DNA of 64,000 bases from DATEVL01 sp035281845 (GCA_035281845.1 DATEVL010000082.1:1-64000), one strand, 5' to 3'; shown: positions 24,366 through 33,710, counted from the first letter of the stretch. Numbers and translations are program-made. Notes: generated by a model not told the origin, from the letters alone.

Positions 24366-25592
24366 ATGGCCATACGAACCGCCGCTCTGCCACCCCCCGA
24401 CGCCACACCGTGGTCGCCCTTCCGTCGTCACCTGGGCGCGGTCATCTTTATCCTGGGGCTTCTTGCGGTCCTGGTCTTCATCAGCGCGGCCCGTCAGACC
24501 CTGATGATGGGTTTCCTGTTGGCGTTCCTTCTCTACCGCCCGGTTCGCTGGGCAAGCCGGCGCTTGCGCTACAGCGGCGCAGTGGCGCTCTTCCATCTAG
24601 TGCTTTTCGTGTTGCTGGTCCTCCTTGTTGTTGGTGCGCTGGGTTGGCTCTCGGGATCTGCGGCTGGTCTTCAGCAACAGCTGTCGACGAACCTTTCCAG
24701 CAGCCCGTTGCAGCCCGTTCTGGCCCGCCTTGAGACATCGGGCTCGGTGACGGCTGTCGGCGGTGCCATCACGGGCCTGATCGCGTCGATCGCCGGGCTC
24801 GTTGGAGTAGCGTTCGTCGCCATTATCTTGTCGTTCTGGCTGCTCAACGACATGTGGAGCCGGCGCGGGGCTTTGAGGCGTTCTTTGGTGGGAGATGGGG
24901 TCCGTCAGGTGAGCGTGCTGCTCCGCCGGCTCGACCAAATCTGGATCGGGTACCTGACGGCCGAGATCATCTTTGGGCTCATCATGACCGTCGCCTCCCT
25001 GGTCGAGTTTTGGCTCCTCGGCGTGCCTTTCTTCATCCTGATGGCGGTCCTGACCGGGCTTCTGACGCTGATCCCGAGTATCGGCGGTCTGATCGCCAGC
25101 CTCGTCGTCGCCATCCCTTGTCTGGTCTTGGGGTCGACGCGGTTCCCGGACATGGACCCGGTGGCCTTCACCATCCTGGTGACGGCGGTCAATGTCATCA
25201 CCACCCAGGTGTCTTACAATCTCATCGCGGTACCGATCATCGGTCGGTTCGTGCGCTTGCCGGCTTCGGTCGTTCTGATTTCGGTGCTGGTGCCCGTGAT
25301 CATGGGGGACTTCTTGCTGGCGTTCCTGATCGTCCCGATCTTGAGCAGCCTGAGCATCGCCGGCGGATACCTGATGGCGAAGTCCACCGGCAGGGACCCG
25401 TATCCGGAAGAGCTGGCGCCGGCGGTTCCCGAGGAAGGCCTCTTCGGGCAGCTCATCGCTGCGCCGCCTGTAATGGCCGCAACTTCAAGCACGCCTGTCC
25501 CTGGGACGAAAGGCGCGGCGGCCCCGAAGCAGCCTGCGAGCCGAGGCCGTCGGCCAACGACGAAGGCCCGAGCCCGTAGGAAGGCGCGTTGA
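24366..25592 (+). CDS. AI-2E family permease
   Basis: 408 residues from ATG 24366 (AAGGAGATTGAA upstream); the frame is open into the SulP gene but that part is shadow. Layout: two N-terminal helices (FILGLLAVLVFISAA, LMMGFLLAFLLY), a paired helix section, a long amphipathic stretch, then five C-terminal helices including LTGLLTLIPSIGGLIASLVV, the AI-2E/UPF0118 signature. The basic Ala/Pro-rich tail is not family-typical. The family includes autoinducer-2 exporter TqsA and Na+/H+ antiporters. Ends in a repeat cluster. Confidence 0.88.
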   Translation: MAIRTAALPPPDATPWSPFRRHLGAVIFILGLLAVLVFISAARQTLMMGFLLAFLLYRPVRWASRRLRYSGAVALFHLVLFVLLVLLVVGALGWLSGSAAGLQQQLSTNLSSSPLQPVLARLETSGSVTAVGGAITGLIASIAGLVGVAFVAIILSFWLLNDMWSRRGALRRSLVGDGVRQVSVLLRRLDQIWIGYLTAEIIFGLIMTVASLVEFWLLGVPFFILMAVLTGLLTLIPSIGGLIASLVVAIPCLVLGSTRFPDMDPVAFTILVTAVNVITTQVSYNLIAVPIIGRFVRLPASVVLISVLVPVIMGDFLLAFLIVPILSSLSIAGGYLMAKSTGRDPYPEELAPAVPEEGLFGQLIAAPPVMAATSSTPVPGTKGAAAPKQPASRGRRPTTKARARRKAR

Positions 25593-25985
25593 GGTGAGGG
25601 GCGCGGAGGGCGCCGCGTCGGCGGGAATCCAGGACGGCATGATGTAGGCTGAACTCCTTCTTCGCCGGGGGACGACAAGGGAGGGGCATTCCCGCGGAAG
25701 CGGGAATCCAGTAGAACATGTCAAAGCCTGGACCCCGCTTCCCCTCCGGGATGCGCCCTCACCCCTTCGGGTGCGCCGAAGGGCGTGGCGCCCTGCCCCC
25801 TGGGGGCGCCCGCCCTTGGCGCCCTGTAGAGAGCGAAGGGGCGTAGAGGGCGAAGCGCGATGCGCGGAGGTGACAACATGCGAAGGTCATTCCCGCAGAT
25901 GCGGGAATCCAGGGAAGATCCAGATCCCTGGACCCCTGCTTTCGCAGGGGTGACCCTATCGGAGGACCTGGAGAACTCGTAAGCT
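25593..25985. repeat. Cluster of dispersed palindromic repeats
   Basis: 393 gene-free bases. ATTCCCGC-GGAA-GCGGGAAT (25688-25707) and ATTCCCGC-AGAT-GCGGGAAT (25889-25908) are two copies of a common extragenic palindrome, and a half copy lies near 25617. CCCCTGC-TTTC-GCAGGGG is at 25933-25950. Between them, 25756-25795 is a 40-base block found unchanged at 61359-61398, and GCCCTGTAGAGAGCGAAGG from 25821 recurs near 61393 and, diverged, near 40047. Confidence 0.85.
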
Positions 25986-27710
25986 TTGACCAACGAAGAG
26001 ATCGCACATGTGTTTGAGGCGATCGCCGATCTGCTCGAGATCAAAGGCGAATCGATCTACCGCGTCATCTCCTACCGCCGCGCGGCGGAAAGCATCCGCG
26101 CCCAGGGGCGGCGCCTGGAGGACTTGCAGCGAGAGGGACGTCTCAAAGAGATTCCCGGAGTAGGGGAGGCGATCGCCGCCAAGATCGACGAGCTGCTGAC
26201 AACGGGAAAGATGGACTTCTACGAGCGGCTGGCCGACGAAGTGCCGCCCGGGTTGATCGACGTCTTGAGGATCAGCGGGGTCGGACCGAAGAAGGCGGCT
26301 CGCTTCTGGAAGGAGTTGGGGGTCACCACCGTCCCTGAGCTCGAGGCGGCGGCCCGCGCCGGGAAGCTGCGCGAACTTCCCGGGATGGGGGCGCGCTCGG
26401 AAACGGCGATCCTCGAGAGCATCGAGCGCATGGCGCGCCGCCAGGAGGGGCGCATCGGCATCGGCATCGCCCGGCCCATCGCCGAGCGGCTGGCGGAGAA
26501 GTTGCGCCACCTCCCGGGAGTTGAGGTGGCGGAGCCAGCCGGCAGCGTCCGCCGCTGGCGGGAGACCGTTGGGGATCTCGACCTGCTGGTCGCCGCCGTC
26601 TCGCCGGAAGAAGTCTTGCGGTCCTTCGTCGCCTTTGACGAAGTGGAGCGCGTGCTGGGGCAGGGAGATACCAAGGCCAGCGTTGAGGTCGTCGGGGGGC
26701 TGCGGGTCCAACTTTGGGTCCATCCACCGGACCGTTTCGGATCCGCTCTCCAATATGCGACGGGTTCTCAGGCTCATAATGTCGGCCTGCGCGAACGAGC
26801 CCTGGAACGCGGTCTCTCCCTCTCGGAGCACGGATTGAAACGCAGCGAAGGCGGTGAAATCCTATGCGCTCGTGAGGAAGATGTTTACCGCGCGCTGGGC
26901 CTGCCTTGGATCCCGCCCGAGCTGCGAGAGAATCTGGGTGAGATCGAGGCCGCCGACGCCGCCTCCCTTCCGACGCTGGTCGGCGAGAGTGATCTGCAGG
27001 GCGATTTGCATGCGCATACGGACTGGAGTGACGGCCGGGCGACCGTCGAGGCGATGGCCGAGGCGGCTCGAGAACTTGGGTCGTCCTATCTGGCGATCAC
27101 CGACCATTCGCCCAGTCTAGGCGCCTTGAACGGACTGAGTGTGGCCCGGCTGCGTCAGCAACGGCAAGAGATCGACCGGGTCCAGAAACGAATCGGCGGC
27201 TCGTTGAAGCTGCTGCAGGGGGCCGAAGTCGAGATCCTGGCGGATGGCCATCTCGACTATGAGGACGAGGTCCTGGCCGAGCTGGACCTGGTGATCGCCT
27301 CGCTCCATGTCTCGCTGCGTCAGCCCCAAGCACAGATCACGGAGCGGCTGATGGGCGCGATCCGCAATCCCCATGTCGACATGATCGGACATCCCACCGG
27401 CCGTTTGCTTGGTTCGCGGGCGGCGTCCGACGTCGACCTGGAATCGGTCTTCTCCGCAGCGGCAGATCACGGAGTCGTATTGGAGATCAACGCCCAACCC
27501 GACCGGCTAGATCTGAATGACGCCTACGCTCGGAGGGCGTGGCAGGTGGGATGCCTGCTCGCCATCAACACCGACGCCCACCGTCCCGACGAATTTCGGC
27601 TGAGGCGCTACGGCGTCGGGATGGCGCGCCGGGGTTGGCTCCCGGGGCTGGCCGTGCTGAACACTCGCTCGGCCGACGAGGTCGTCGGCTGGCTGCGCGG
27701 GCGCGGCTGA
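25986..27710 (+). CDS. polX: PolX-type DNA polymerase/3'-5' exonuclease with altered polymerase site
   Basis: 574 residues from TTG 25986, which gives the normal family N-terminus. The 8-kDa/HhH region (EIPGVGEAIAAKIDEL, ISGVGPKKAARFW) is followed by the nucleotidyltransferase domain with D197 and D199 (GDLDLLV) and LQYATGSQAHN. The position of the third catalytic Asp (usual VDLRV) is Gln242 (VQLWV; codon CAA). The C-terminal PHP domain has DLHAHTDWSDG, ITDHSPS, AEVEIL, IGHPTGRLLG and INTDAHRP. The PHP nuclease looks intact; the polymerase may be crippled. Family role: base-excision and gap repair. Confidence 0.92.
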   Translation: MTNEEIAHVFEAIADLLEIKGESIYRVISYRRAAESIRAQGRRLEDLQREGRLKEIPGVGEAIAAKIDELLTTGKMDFYERLADEVPPGLIDVLRISGVGPKKAARFWKELGVTTVPELEAAARAGKLRELPGMGARSETAILESIERMARRQEGRIGIGIARPIAERLAEKLRHLPGVEVAEPAGSVRRWRETVGDLDLLVAAVSPEEVLRSFVAFDEVERVLGQGDTKASVEVVGGLRVQLWVHPPDRFGSALQYATGSQAHNVGLRERALERGLSLSEHGLKRSEGGEILCAREEDVYRALGLPWIPPELRENLGEIEAADAASLPTLVGESDLQGDLHAHTDWSDGRATVEAMAEAARELGSSYLAITDHSPSLGALNGLSVARLRQQRQEIDRVQKRIGGSLKLLQGAEVEILADGHLDYEDEVLAELDLVIASLHVSLRQPQAQITERLMGAIRNPHVDMIGHPTGRLLGSRAASDVDLESVFSAAADHGVVLEINAQPDRLDLNDAYARRAWQVGCLLAINTDAHRPDEFRLRRYGVGMARRGWLPGLAVLNTRSADEVVGWLRGRG

Positions 27711-27807
27711 CCGCATTCACCGGACGCGACCTCCGAGGGCCGGCAGGGTTATCCTCGGCAGACACCTCGCCTCTGCACCCGCTCCCTGCCCAACCCGAGG
27801 AGGGTCC

Positions 27808-28656
27808 GTGGCCCAAATTGCGCTTGTCACCGATTCAACCTGCGTCATCCCGGCCGAGCTCCTGACCCGTTACCAAATTCACGTCGCACCGCAAGTTGTC
27901 ATCTGGGATGGTCAGACTCTGGAGGATGGGGTCGACATATCACCCGAGCAGTTCTACACGCGGCTGAAGGCTTCCCCGACCATGCCGACGACCTCCCAGG
28001 CGACGGTGCCTACCTTTCAGAAGATCTTCCAGCCGCTCGTCGCCGCCGGCCGTCCGATCGTGGCGGTGCTGGTTTCCACCAAACTGTCCGGGACGATCCA
28101 ATCCGCGGAGCAGGCGAAGCAGGACTTTCCGGCCGCGCAAATCGAGATCGTCGACTCGAAGCACGCCGGGATGTCGCTCGGCTTCCAAGTGCTGCAGACG
28201 GCCCGGCAGATCGAGTCCGGGAAATCCTTCGCCGATGTGGCCGACTATGCCCGCAAGGTGGAGCAGCACACCGGCCTGATGTTCGCCGTCGACACCCTGG
28301 AATTTCTGCACCGAGGTGGGCGGATCGGCGGCGCGGCGCGGCTGCTGGGGACGGCGCTCAACATGAAGCCGTTGTTGCACCTGGAGGGCGGAAGGATTGA
28401 ACCCCTCGAGCGAGTTCGCACGAAGGCCAAGGCGCATGCCCGCATGCTCGACGTGCTCGGTGAGAAGCTGAAGGGCCACAGCCAGGTCCGTCTCGCCGCG
28501 ATGCATGCCGATGCCGAAGCCGACGCGGTCGCCGTGCTGGAGCAGGCCAAGGCGAGATTCTCGCCGGTCGAGACCATGGTGTCGTGGGCCAGTCCTGCGA
28601 TCGGCGCCCACACCGGGCCGGGAATCGTGGGTTTGGCCTGGTGCGTCGACCTCTGA
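27808..28656 (+). CDS. DegV-family fatty-acid-binding protein
   Basis: 282 residues from GTG 27808 (GAGGAGGG upstream). The N-terminal domain has ALVTDSTCVIPAEL, VDISPEQFYTRL and PTTSQATVPTFQKIF. The C-terminal domain has VDTLEFLHRGGRIGG, LLGTALNMKPLL and PAIGAHTGPGIVGLAW. All are DegV (FakB-like) signatures; the Thr/Ser and His residues hold the fatty-acid carboxylate. FakB delivers fatty acids to the FakA kinase for phospholipid synthesis. No FakA gene is adjacent. Confidence 0.93.
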   Translation: MAQIALVTDSTCVIPAELLTRYQIHVAPQVVIWDGQTLEDGVDISPEQFYTRLKASPTMPTTSQATVPTFQKIFQPLVAAGRPIVAVLVSTKLSGTIQSAEQAKQDFPAAQIEIVDSKHAGMSLGFQVLQTARQIESGKSFADVADYARKVEQHTGLMFAVDTLEFLHRGGRIGGAARLLGTALNMKPLLHLEGGRIEPLERVRTKAKAHARMLDVLGEKLKGHSQVRLAAMHADAEADAVAVLEQAKARFSPVETMVSWASPAIGAHTGPGIVGLAWCVDL

Positions 28657-28969
28657 GACAAGTGGTCAGTGGCGAGTGGTCAGTGGTCAGACCTTGCCGG
28701 GAGTGGGGCCGGACATTCATGCCCCATGCGCCCGCTCATCAGAAACCAGCCAAACCCCGATCAAGATAGGGAGATTCTCCACCTGGACGCATGCCTACTG
28801 ACCACCAACCACCGACCACTGACCACTGGCCACTGGCCACTGATGGTAGAATCGCCGCCTTGGGCCGAACCCGCATGAACGGCTGCCAACCGAGAAGTGA
28901 AACGGGCGCGGCGTCGCACCGCCGCCGCCGACCCGCGCCGACTGCGGCGCCTTCGGAGGTCGGAACGAC
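28657..28969. repeat. Intergenic region with two runs of 7-bp-period repeats
   Basis: AGTGGTC/AGTGGCG/AGTGGTC/AGTGGTC at about 28663-28693. CTGACCA, CCAACCA, CCGACCA, CTGACCA, CTGGCCA, CTGGCCA at about 28797-28842. Between them I see no gene. The second run abuts the candidate coxB promoter (28844-28852). Confidence 0.75.
28844..28852 (+). promoter_or_regulatory. Extended -10 of the cytochrome oxidase operon
   Basis: TGGTAGAAT (TGnTAGAAT), identical to the one before Hsp20 (55099-55107), directly after the heptamer repeats. It would give a leader of about 110 bases to the GTG at 28970. Confidence 0.4.
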
Positions 28970-29965
28970 GTGAAAGAACGGACCCTCTTCCTCTCGGCCA
29001 TCGTTGCCATTGTCCTGGTCGCCCTCGGCTTCCTGGTAGCGAGCCAGGCCAATCTAATGCCGCCGGAGGCTTCGACTCGGGCCGTCGAGGTCGATCAGCT
29101 TTTCCGAGTCCTGCTCGGGGTTTCAACGGTCATCTTCTTCCTGGTGGAAGGCGCCCTGGTCTTCGCCGTCCTCCGCTTCCGCAAGCGGGCGGGCGACGAC
29201 AGGGATGGCCCGCCGATCCATGGCAACACTTCGCTCGAGATTCTGTGGACGTTGATCCCGACGGCGATCGTCGTCGTGATCGGCGTCTATTCGTTTCAAG
29301 TGCTGATGTCGATCGAGAATCCGGGCCGCAGCCCGCGCATCGTCGAGATCATCGGCCGTCAGTTCGCCTGGAGCTTTCGCTACCCAGACCAGGATCTCGC
29401 CACCAGCGAGCTGCACTTGCCGGTAGGACAGTCCGTCGTCTTCCAGATTACCTCCGAGGACGTGATCCACTCGTTCTGGGTGCCGGCGTTCCGCGGCAAA
29501 CGGGATGCCACCCCCGGACAGGTATCGGAGATGACGATCACGCCCAGGGAGATCGGAGTCTTTCCCATCCGGTGCGCCGAGTTGTGCGGCGCCGGACATT
29601 CGATCATGACCTCGCAAGTCGTCGTCGAATCGCAGGATGCGTTCGACGGATGGTTGGCGCAGCAACAGGCGCTGGCCAATGATCCAGGGCAGCTGTTCCT
29701 GACCATGGGCTGCGGCGGGTGCCACATCTTGGCCGCCGCCGGCAGCACGGGGACCGTCGGGCCGCCCCTCGACGGCCTGGCCGCCAGGGCCGGCGGGCGA
29801 GCCCCCAGCGAGGACGCGGCGCCGTACGTCGAGGAATCCATCCTGGAGCCGGACAGCTTCGTCGCCCCGGGTTTCCAGCCCGGCCTGATGCCGAAGAATT
29901 TCGGCCAACGCCTTACCCCGGAGCAGCTCCAGGCCCTGGTGGCCTTCCTGCTCGCCCAGCCTTAA
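28970..29965 (+). CDS. coxB: Cytochrome c oxidase subunit II with fused C-terminal cytochrome c (caa3-type)
   Basis: 331 residues from GTG 28970. Hydrophobic segments are at about residues 4-24, 43-66 and 85-108. The cupredoxin domain follows, with CuA ligands in VIHSFWVPAFRG (His) and RCAELCGAGHSIM (Cys, Glu, Cys, His, Met). The C-terminal domain carries heme c at CGGCH (residues 248-252), with PGLMPKNF supplying the likely axial Met. The fused cytochrome c makes this a caa3-type subunit II. It is the first gene of a compact coxB-A-C-D-ctaB operon. Confidence 0.96.
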   Translation: MKERTLFLSAIVAIVLVALGFLVASQANLMPPEASTRAVEVDQLFRVLLGVSTVIFFLVEGALVFAVLRFRKRAGDDRDGPPIHGNTSLEILWTLIPTAIVVVIGVYSFQVLMSIENPGRSPRIVEIIGRQFAWSFRYPDQDLATSELHLPVGQSVVFQITSEDVIHSFWVPAFRGKRDATPGQVSEMTITPREIGVFPIRCAELCGAGHSIMTSQVVVESQDAFDGWLAQQQALANDPGQLFLTMGCGGCHILAAAGSTGTVGPPLDGLAARAGGRAPSEDAAPYVEESILEPDSFVAPGFQPGLMPKNFGQRLTPEQLQALVAFLLAQP

Positions 29966-29993
29966 GGGCCTAGGTTCGAAGGAGACCGAACGC

Positions 29994-31607
29994 ATGACGA
30001 CCTATCCTGCAACCGGCACCTGGCGGCGATACTTCAGCTGGAACACCGATCACAAGGTCATCGGGATCCAATACATCGTCACCAGCTTCGTCTTCTTCAT
30101 CCTGGCCGGGATGCTGGCAATGCTGATGCGGGCCGAGCTGAGAGCCCCGGGCTCGGATTTGCTCAACGCCGAGACCTACAACCAGGTCATGACGAACCAT
30201 GGATCCCTGATGATCTTCCTGTGGATCCTGCCGGTGGTCGCCGGCTTCGGCAACTACCTGATCCCGCTCATGATCGGCGCGCGCGACATGGCCTTCCCCC
30301 GCTTGAATGCGCTGTCCTATTGGCTCATCCCACCGGCCGGCTTGATCATGCTGGCCAGCTTTTTCGTCGGGGGAGCCGAGGCAGGCTGGACGGCTTATGT
30401 GCCGCTGTCGATCGGAGGTCCGCCCGGCCAGACGTTGTGGGCGGTGAGCGTGATGATCCTCGGGATCTCCGCCATCATGGGGGCGATCAACTTTGTAACC
30501 ACCGTGATCACGATGCGGGCTCCCGGCATGACGTTTGGTCGCTTGCCCCTCTTCGTGTGGGGGATGATGGCGACGTCTCTCCTGGTGCTGTCGGCGACTC
30601 CGGTGCTGACGGCCGGCTTGGTACTGGTCGCGCTGGACCGGGTGGTTGGAACCCAGTTCTTCACTGTCGCCAGTGGGGGCGATCCGATCCTCTGGCAGAA
30701 CCTGTTCTGGTTCTACTCCCACCCGGCGGTTTACATCATGATTCTGCCGGCCATGGGGATCGTCTCCGAGATCTTCCCCGTTTTCGCCCGCAAACCGATC
30801 TTCGGCTATCGCATGATCGCTCTCTCGAGCATGGCCATCGCCGTGCTCGGGCTGACGGTTTGGGCGCACCACATGTTCGCCAGCGGCATGGACCCGCGCC
30901 TGCGGGTGCCTTATATGGTCAGTTCGATGGTCATCGCGGTGCCGACCGGGATCAAGATCTTCTCGTGGCTGGCGACGATCTGGTACGGCAAGCTCCGTCT
31001 GACCACCCCGATGCTGTTCGCCCTGGGCTTCATCTCGATGTTCCTGATCGGTGGGTTGACCGGGATCTTCCTGGCGGCCATCCCGGTCGACTTGCATGTC
31101 ACCGACACCTACTTCGTGGTGGCTCATCTACACTTCGTGCTCTTCGGGGGGAGCGTCTCGGCGGTCTACGCCGGACTGTATTATTGGTTCCCCAAGATCA
31201 CCGGCAGGATGTACGACGAGAAGACCGGCCGGGTGCACTTCGTCGCCAACTTCGTCGGCACCAACCTGGCTTACCTCCCGATGTTCGCGGCGGGACTGAT
31301 GGGGATGCCGCGCCGGGTAGCCGATTACGACCCGTCGTTCACCTCGTACAACCAGATGGCGACGTTGGGCGGCCTGATCCTGGCCCTCTCGACCTTGCCC
31401 TTCCTCTACAACGCTATCGTGAGTTGGGCCCGCGGTCCGAAAGCGGCGGCCAACCCGTGGTCGGCCCTCACCCTGGAGTGGCAGACATCTTCGCCGCCGC
31501 CGACCGAGAACTTCGCCGAAATCCCGGTCGTGACGACGGACCCCTATGCTTACGGCGAAGAGTCGAGCCTCACCGCCGAGCCGGCCGCGGCGCCGGCCGC
31601 CGGCTAG
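29994..31607 (+). CDS. ctaD: Cytochrome c oxidase subunit I, A2-type
   Basis: 537 residues, about 12 helices. HGSLMIFLW, WAHHMFASGM (CuB histidines), and HVTDTYFVVAHLHFVLFGG (heme a and a3 ligands) are all present. Helix VI reads FYSHPAVYIMILP. The Glu of HPEVY is replaced and Tyr241-Ser242 precede His243, which is the YS signature of A2-type oxidases such as Thermus caa3. It reduces O2 to water with proton pumping. Preceded by GAAGGAGA, 28 bases after coxB. Confidence 0.97.
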   Translation: MTTYPATGTWRRYFSWNTDHKVIGIQYIVTSFVFFILAGMLAMLMRAELRAPGSDLLNAETYNQVMTNHGSLMIFLWILPVVAGFGNYLIPLMIGARDMAFPRLNALSYWLIPPAGLIMLASFFVGGAEAGWTAYVPLSIGGPPGQTLWAVSVMILGISAIMGAINFVTTVITMRAPGMTFGRLPLFVWGMMATSLLVLSATPVLTAGLVLVALDRVVGTQFFTVASGGDPILWQNLFWFYSHPAVYIMILPAMGIVSEIFPVFARKPIFGYRMIALSSMAIAVLGLTVWAHHMFASGMDPRLRVPYMVSSMVIAVPTGIKIFSWLATIWYGKLRLTTPMLFALGFISMFLIGGLTGIFLAAIPVDLHVTDTYFVVAHLHFVLFGGSVSAVYAGLYYWFPKITGRMYDEKTGRVHFVANFVGTNLAYLPMFAAGLMGMPRRVADYDPSFTSYNQMATLGGLILALSTLPFLYNAIVSWARGPKAAANPWSALTLEWQTSSPPPTENFAEIPVVTTDPYAYGEESSLTAEPAAAPAAG

Positions 31608-31625
31608 GCGCTTGGAGGCAAGGGT

Positions 31626-32222
31626 ATGAGTCAGCAAGCCATGACGCACGCCGAGGATTACAGCGCCGGGCTGGCGCTGGGCGTCGATCACCGCAAGATC
31701 GGGATGTGGTTGTTCATCGCGTCGGAGGTCATGTTCTTCGGCGGGTTGATCGCCACCTACCTTCACTATAAGTACACGTTGGGCTTCCCCGAGGCCTCCC
31801 GCCTCAACATCGTCGCCGTCGGGGTCAATACGACGATCCTGCTGACGTCCAGTCTGGCCGTCGTCATGGCTCTGTCTTCGATTCGGGCGGGGCGATCGGG
31901 GCGCATGTCGGTCTTCCTTCTGCTGACGATCCTCTTGGGCGCCACGTTCCTGACGGGCCAGGCGCTCGAGTTCTCCCACCTGTACGGCGAAGGAGTCACT
32001 CTCACCGGCAGCGTCTTTGGTTCGTCTTTCTTCACGCTGACCGGTTTCCACGGGCTGCACGTGCTGGCCGGCGTGGTCTGGGCGATCGTCGTCCTGGTGC
32101 GCGGCCTGCGACGCGCCTTCTCGGCGGAACGGAACATGGGGGTGGAAGTCTTCGGCTTGTACTGGCACTTCGTCGATATCGTCTGGATCATGCTCTTCAC
32201 GCTGATCTACTTGATCCCCTAG
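31626..32222 (+). CDS. ctaE: Cytochrome c oxidase subunit III
   Basis: 198 residues, short bacterial form with five helices. KIGMWLFIASEVMFFGGLI (helix 1 with conserved Glu), NTTILLTSSLAVVMAL, FFTLTGFHGLHVLAGVVW and YWHFVDIVWIMLFTLIYL are standard subunit III segments. It is 18 bases downstream of subunit I and 10 bases upstream of subunit IV. Confidence 0.96.
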   Translation: MSQQAMTHAEDYSAGLALGVDHRKIGMWLFIASEVMFFGGLIATYLHYKYTLGFPEASRLNIVAVGVNTTILLTSSLAVVMALSSIRAGRSGRMSVFLLLTILLGATFLTGQALEFSHLYGEGVTLTGSVFGSSFFTLTGFHGLHVLAGVVWAIVVLVRGLRRAFSAERNMGVEVFGLYWHFVDIVWIMLFTLIYLIP

Positions 32223-32232
32223 GAGGCCCGGG

Positions 32233-32511
32233 ATGCAAGTTCCTTCCGCTCAGCCCGCCCGCCGTTGGCCGTTGTACCTGGGCGTCTTTCTGGTCCTGAT
32301 CCTGCTGACGGTCATCGAGATCATGGTGGCCGGAAGTGGGGTTACACCGCCAGCTCTGAACGTCATCCTCCTGGCTCTTTCCTTCTCCAAGGCAGGACTC
32401 GTCGCCGCCTTCTACATGCACCTGCGGGGCGACCATCGGCTGTACACTGCCATCTTCGTCCTGCCAGTCCTCTTGCTGATGGTCTTCGCCGTTCTGAGCG
32501 TCTTGATCTGA
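32233..32511 (+). CDS. Cytochrome c oxidase subunit IV-like protein
   Basis: 92 residues with three hydrophobic helices (PLYLGVFLVLILLTVIEIM, LNVILLALSFSKAGLVAAFY, AIFVLPVLLLMVFAVLSVL) and the conserved KAGLVAAFYMHL pattern of the prokaryotic COX IV (CtaF/CoxD-type) family. It probably stabilises the oxidase core. Its TGA stop is immediately followed, one base later, by the ctaB start. Confidence 0.88.
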   Translation: MQVPSAQPARRWPLYLGVFLVLILLTVIEIMVAGSGVTPPALNVILLALSFSKAGLVAAFYMHLRGDHRLYTAIFVLPVLLLMVFAVLSVLI

Positions 32512-32512
32512 G

Positions 32513-33523
32513 ATGACGCAAACCGCCTCGGAACTCCCCGTTACACCGCCGAATAGCCCGTCCGTCATGGCTGTTGGGGAAACGACGCCTGCCGAACGAC
32601 AGCGATCGCCGGCTCAGCTCCGAGAGCAGGGAGAACGGCATGCCAGCAACCCCGCGACCTGGCGCGACTACGTGGCCTTGGGGAAACCGCTGATTGTCTT
32701 GCTTCTGCTGGCGACGACCTGGGCCGGGATGGTGGTCGGCGGCGGACGGCTCCCCTCGTCGTCGCTCACTTTCTGGACCCTTCTCGGGGGAGGGCTGGCA
32801 GCCGCCGGGGCCAGCGCGCTCAATCAGTACATCGACCGCGATCTGGACGCACAAATGCAGCGTACGCGCCGCCGCCCCTTGCCCGCCGGTCGCGTCCCAC
32901 CGAGCCGGGCGGCCTTCCTCGGCGTCGGATTGTGTGTGCTGGGGGTGGCAATTCTGGCGATCGCTGTCAACCCCCTGAGTGCGTTCCTGGCCGCGCTGGG
33001 AGCGATCTATTACGTCGGCGCGTACTCGCTGCTCTTGAAGAAGGCGACGCCACACAACATCGTTATCGGCGGTGGCGCCGGCGCGATTCCGCCGCTGGTC
33101 GGATGGGCAGCCGCAACCGGATCGCTGGCGATGCCGGCGTTCTTCCTCTTCGCCATCGTCTTCTTCTGGACGCCGCCTCACTTCTGGGCCCTGGCATTGA
33201 CGCGGCGGGGTGAGTATGCGCGTGCCGGGGTCCCCATGTTTCCCGTCGTGTACGGGGATCCAGCGGCTCGCTGGACGATCTTTCTGTATTCCGTGCAGCT
33301 CGTGGCGCTCACACTTCTTCTGCCGGGGATCGGCATGGTCAGTACGGTGTACCTCGTGGCCGCGCTCGCGCTGGGTCTTGTTTTCGTGCTGAGGGCTTGG
33401 GGGTTGCTGCGCGGGGGAGGCACGCGCCGCGCGTGGGCGCTCTACCGCTACTCGAGCATTTACCTGGCGCTGATCTTCGGCGCCATGGTGCTGGATATTC
33501 TGACCAGGGTTCCATCCGTCTAG
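32513..33523 (+). CDS. ctaB: Protoheme IX farnesyltransferase (heme O synthase)
   Basis: 336 residues from ATG 32513. The first ~50 residues are a polar, low-complexity extension before the family start (TWRDYVALGKPLIVLLLLAT). NQYIDRDLDAQMQRTRRRPL is the CtaB first Asp motif, and FFWTPPHFWALAL precedes the second. Eight to nine helices. It farnesylates heme b for the A-type oxidase encoded just upstream. No heme A synthase (ctaA) is seen in this window. An internal ATG at about 32568 could be the true start. Confidence 0.95.
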   Translation: MTQTASELPVTPPNSPSVMAVGETTPAERQRSPAQLREQGERHASNPATWRDYVALGKPLIVLLLLATTWAGMVVGGGRLPSSSLTFWTLLGGGLAAAGASALNQYIDRDLDAQMQRTRRRPLPAGRVPPSRAAFLGVGLCVLGVAILAIAVNPLSAFLAALGAIYYVGAYSLLLKKATPHNIVIGGGAGAIPPLVGWAAATGSLAMPAFFLFAIVFFWTPPHFWALALTRRGEYARAGVPMFPVVYGDPAARWTIFLYSVQLVALTLLLPGIGMVSTVYLVAALALGLVFVLRAWGLLRGGGTRRAWALYRYSSIYLALIFGAMVLDILTRVPSV

Positions 33524-33701
33524 CCAGTTCCTGGGAAGCCTCTCCCCCCGCCAAATCGCGCTGGAATGATGAGGGGCGGGCAATGAGGCGCATCGAAGCC
33601 CAGGAGGGCAGGTCGGCCAGCTTTCGCACCCGCGACCCGGCTAGGCCTGCCAGGCAACCCTGATCCCCCTCATGCTTGCCGAGCCCAGGCCTTGTCCATC
33701 G

Positions 33702-33710
33702 TGATATCAT
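33702..33710 (+). promoter_or_regulatory. Extended -10 for the octaheme cytochrome gene
   Basis: TGATATCAT (TGnTATCAT) 69 bases before the ATG at 33780, in the 256-base gap after ctaB. This suggests the octaheme gene has its own promoter apart from the oxidase operon. Confidence 0.45.

Noticed and set aside
29970..32168. Two long minus-strand frames opposite coxA and subunit III
   Set aside because: Low-complexity His/Asp/Gln/Arg-rich translations typical of antisense frames of hydrophobic proteins.
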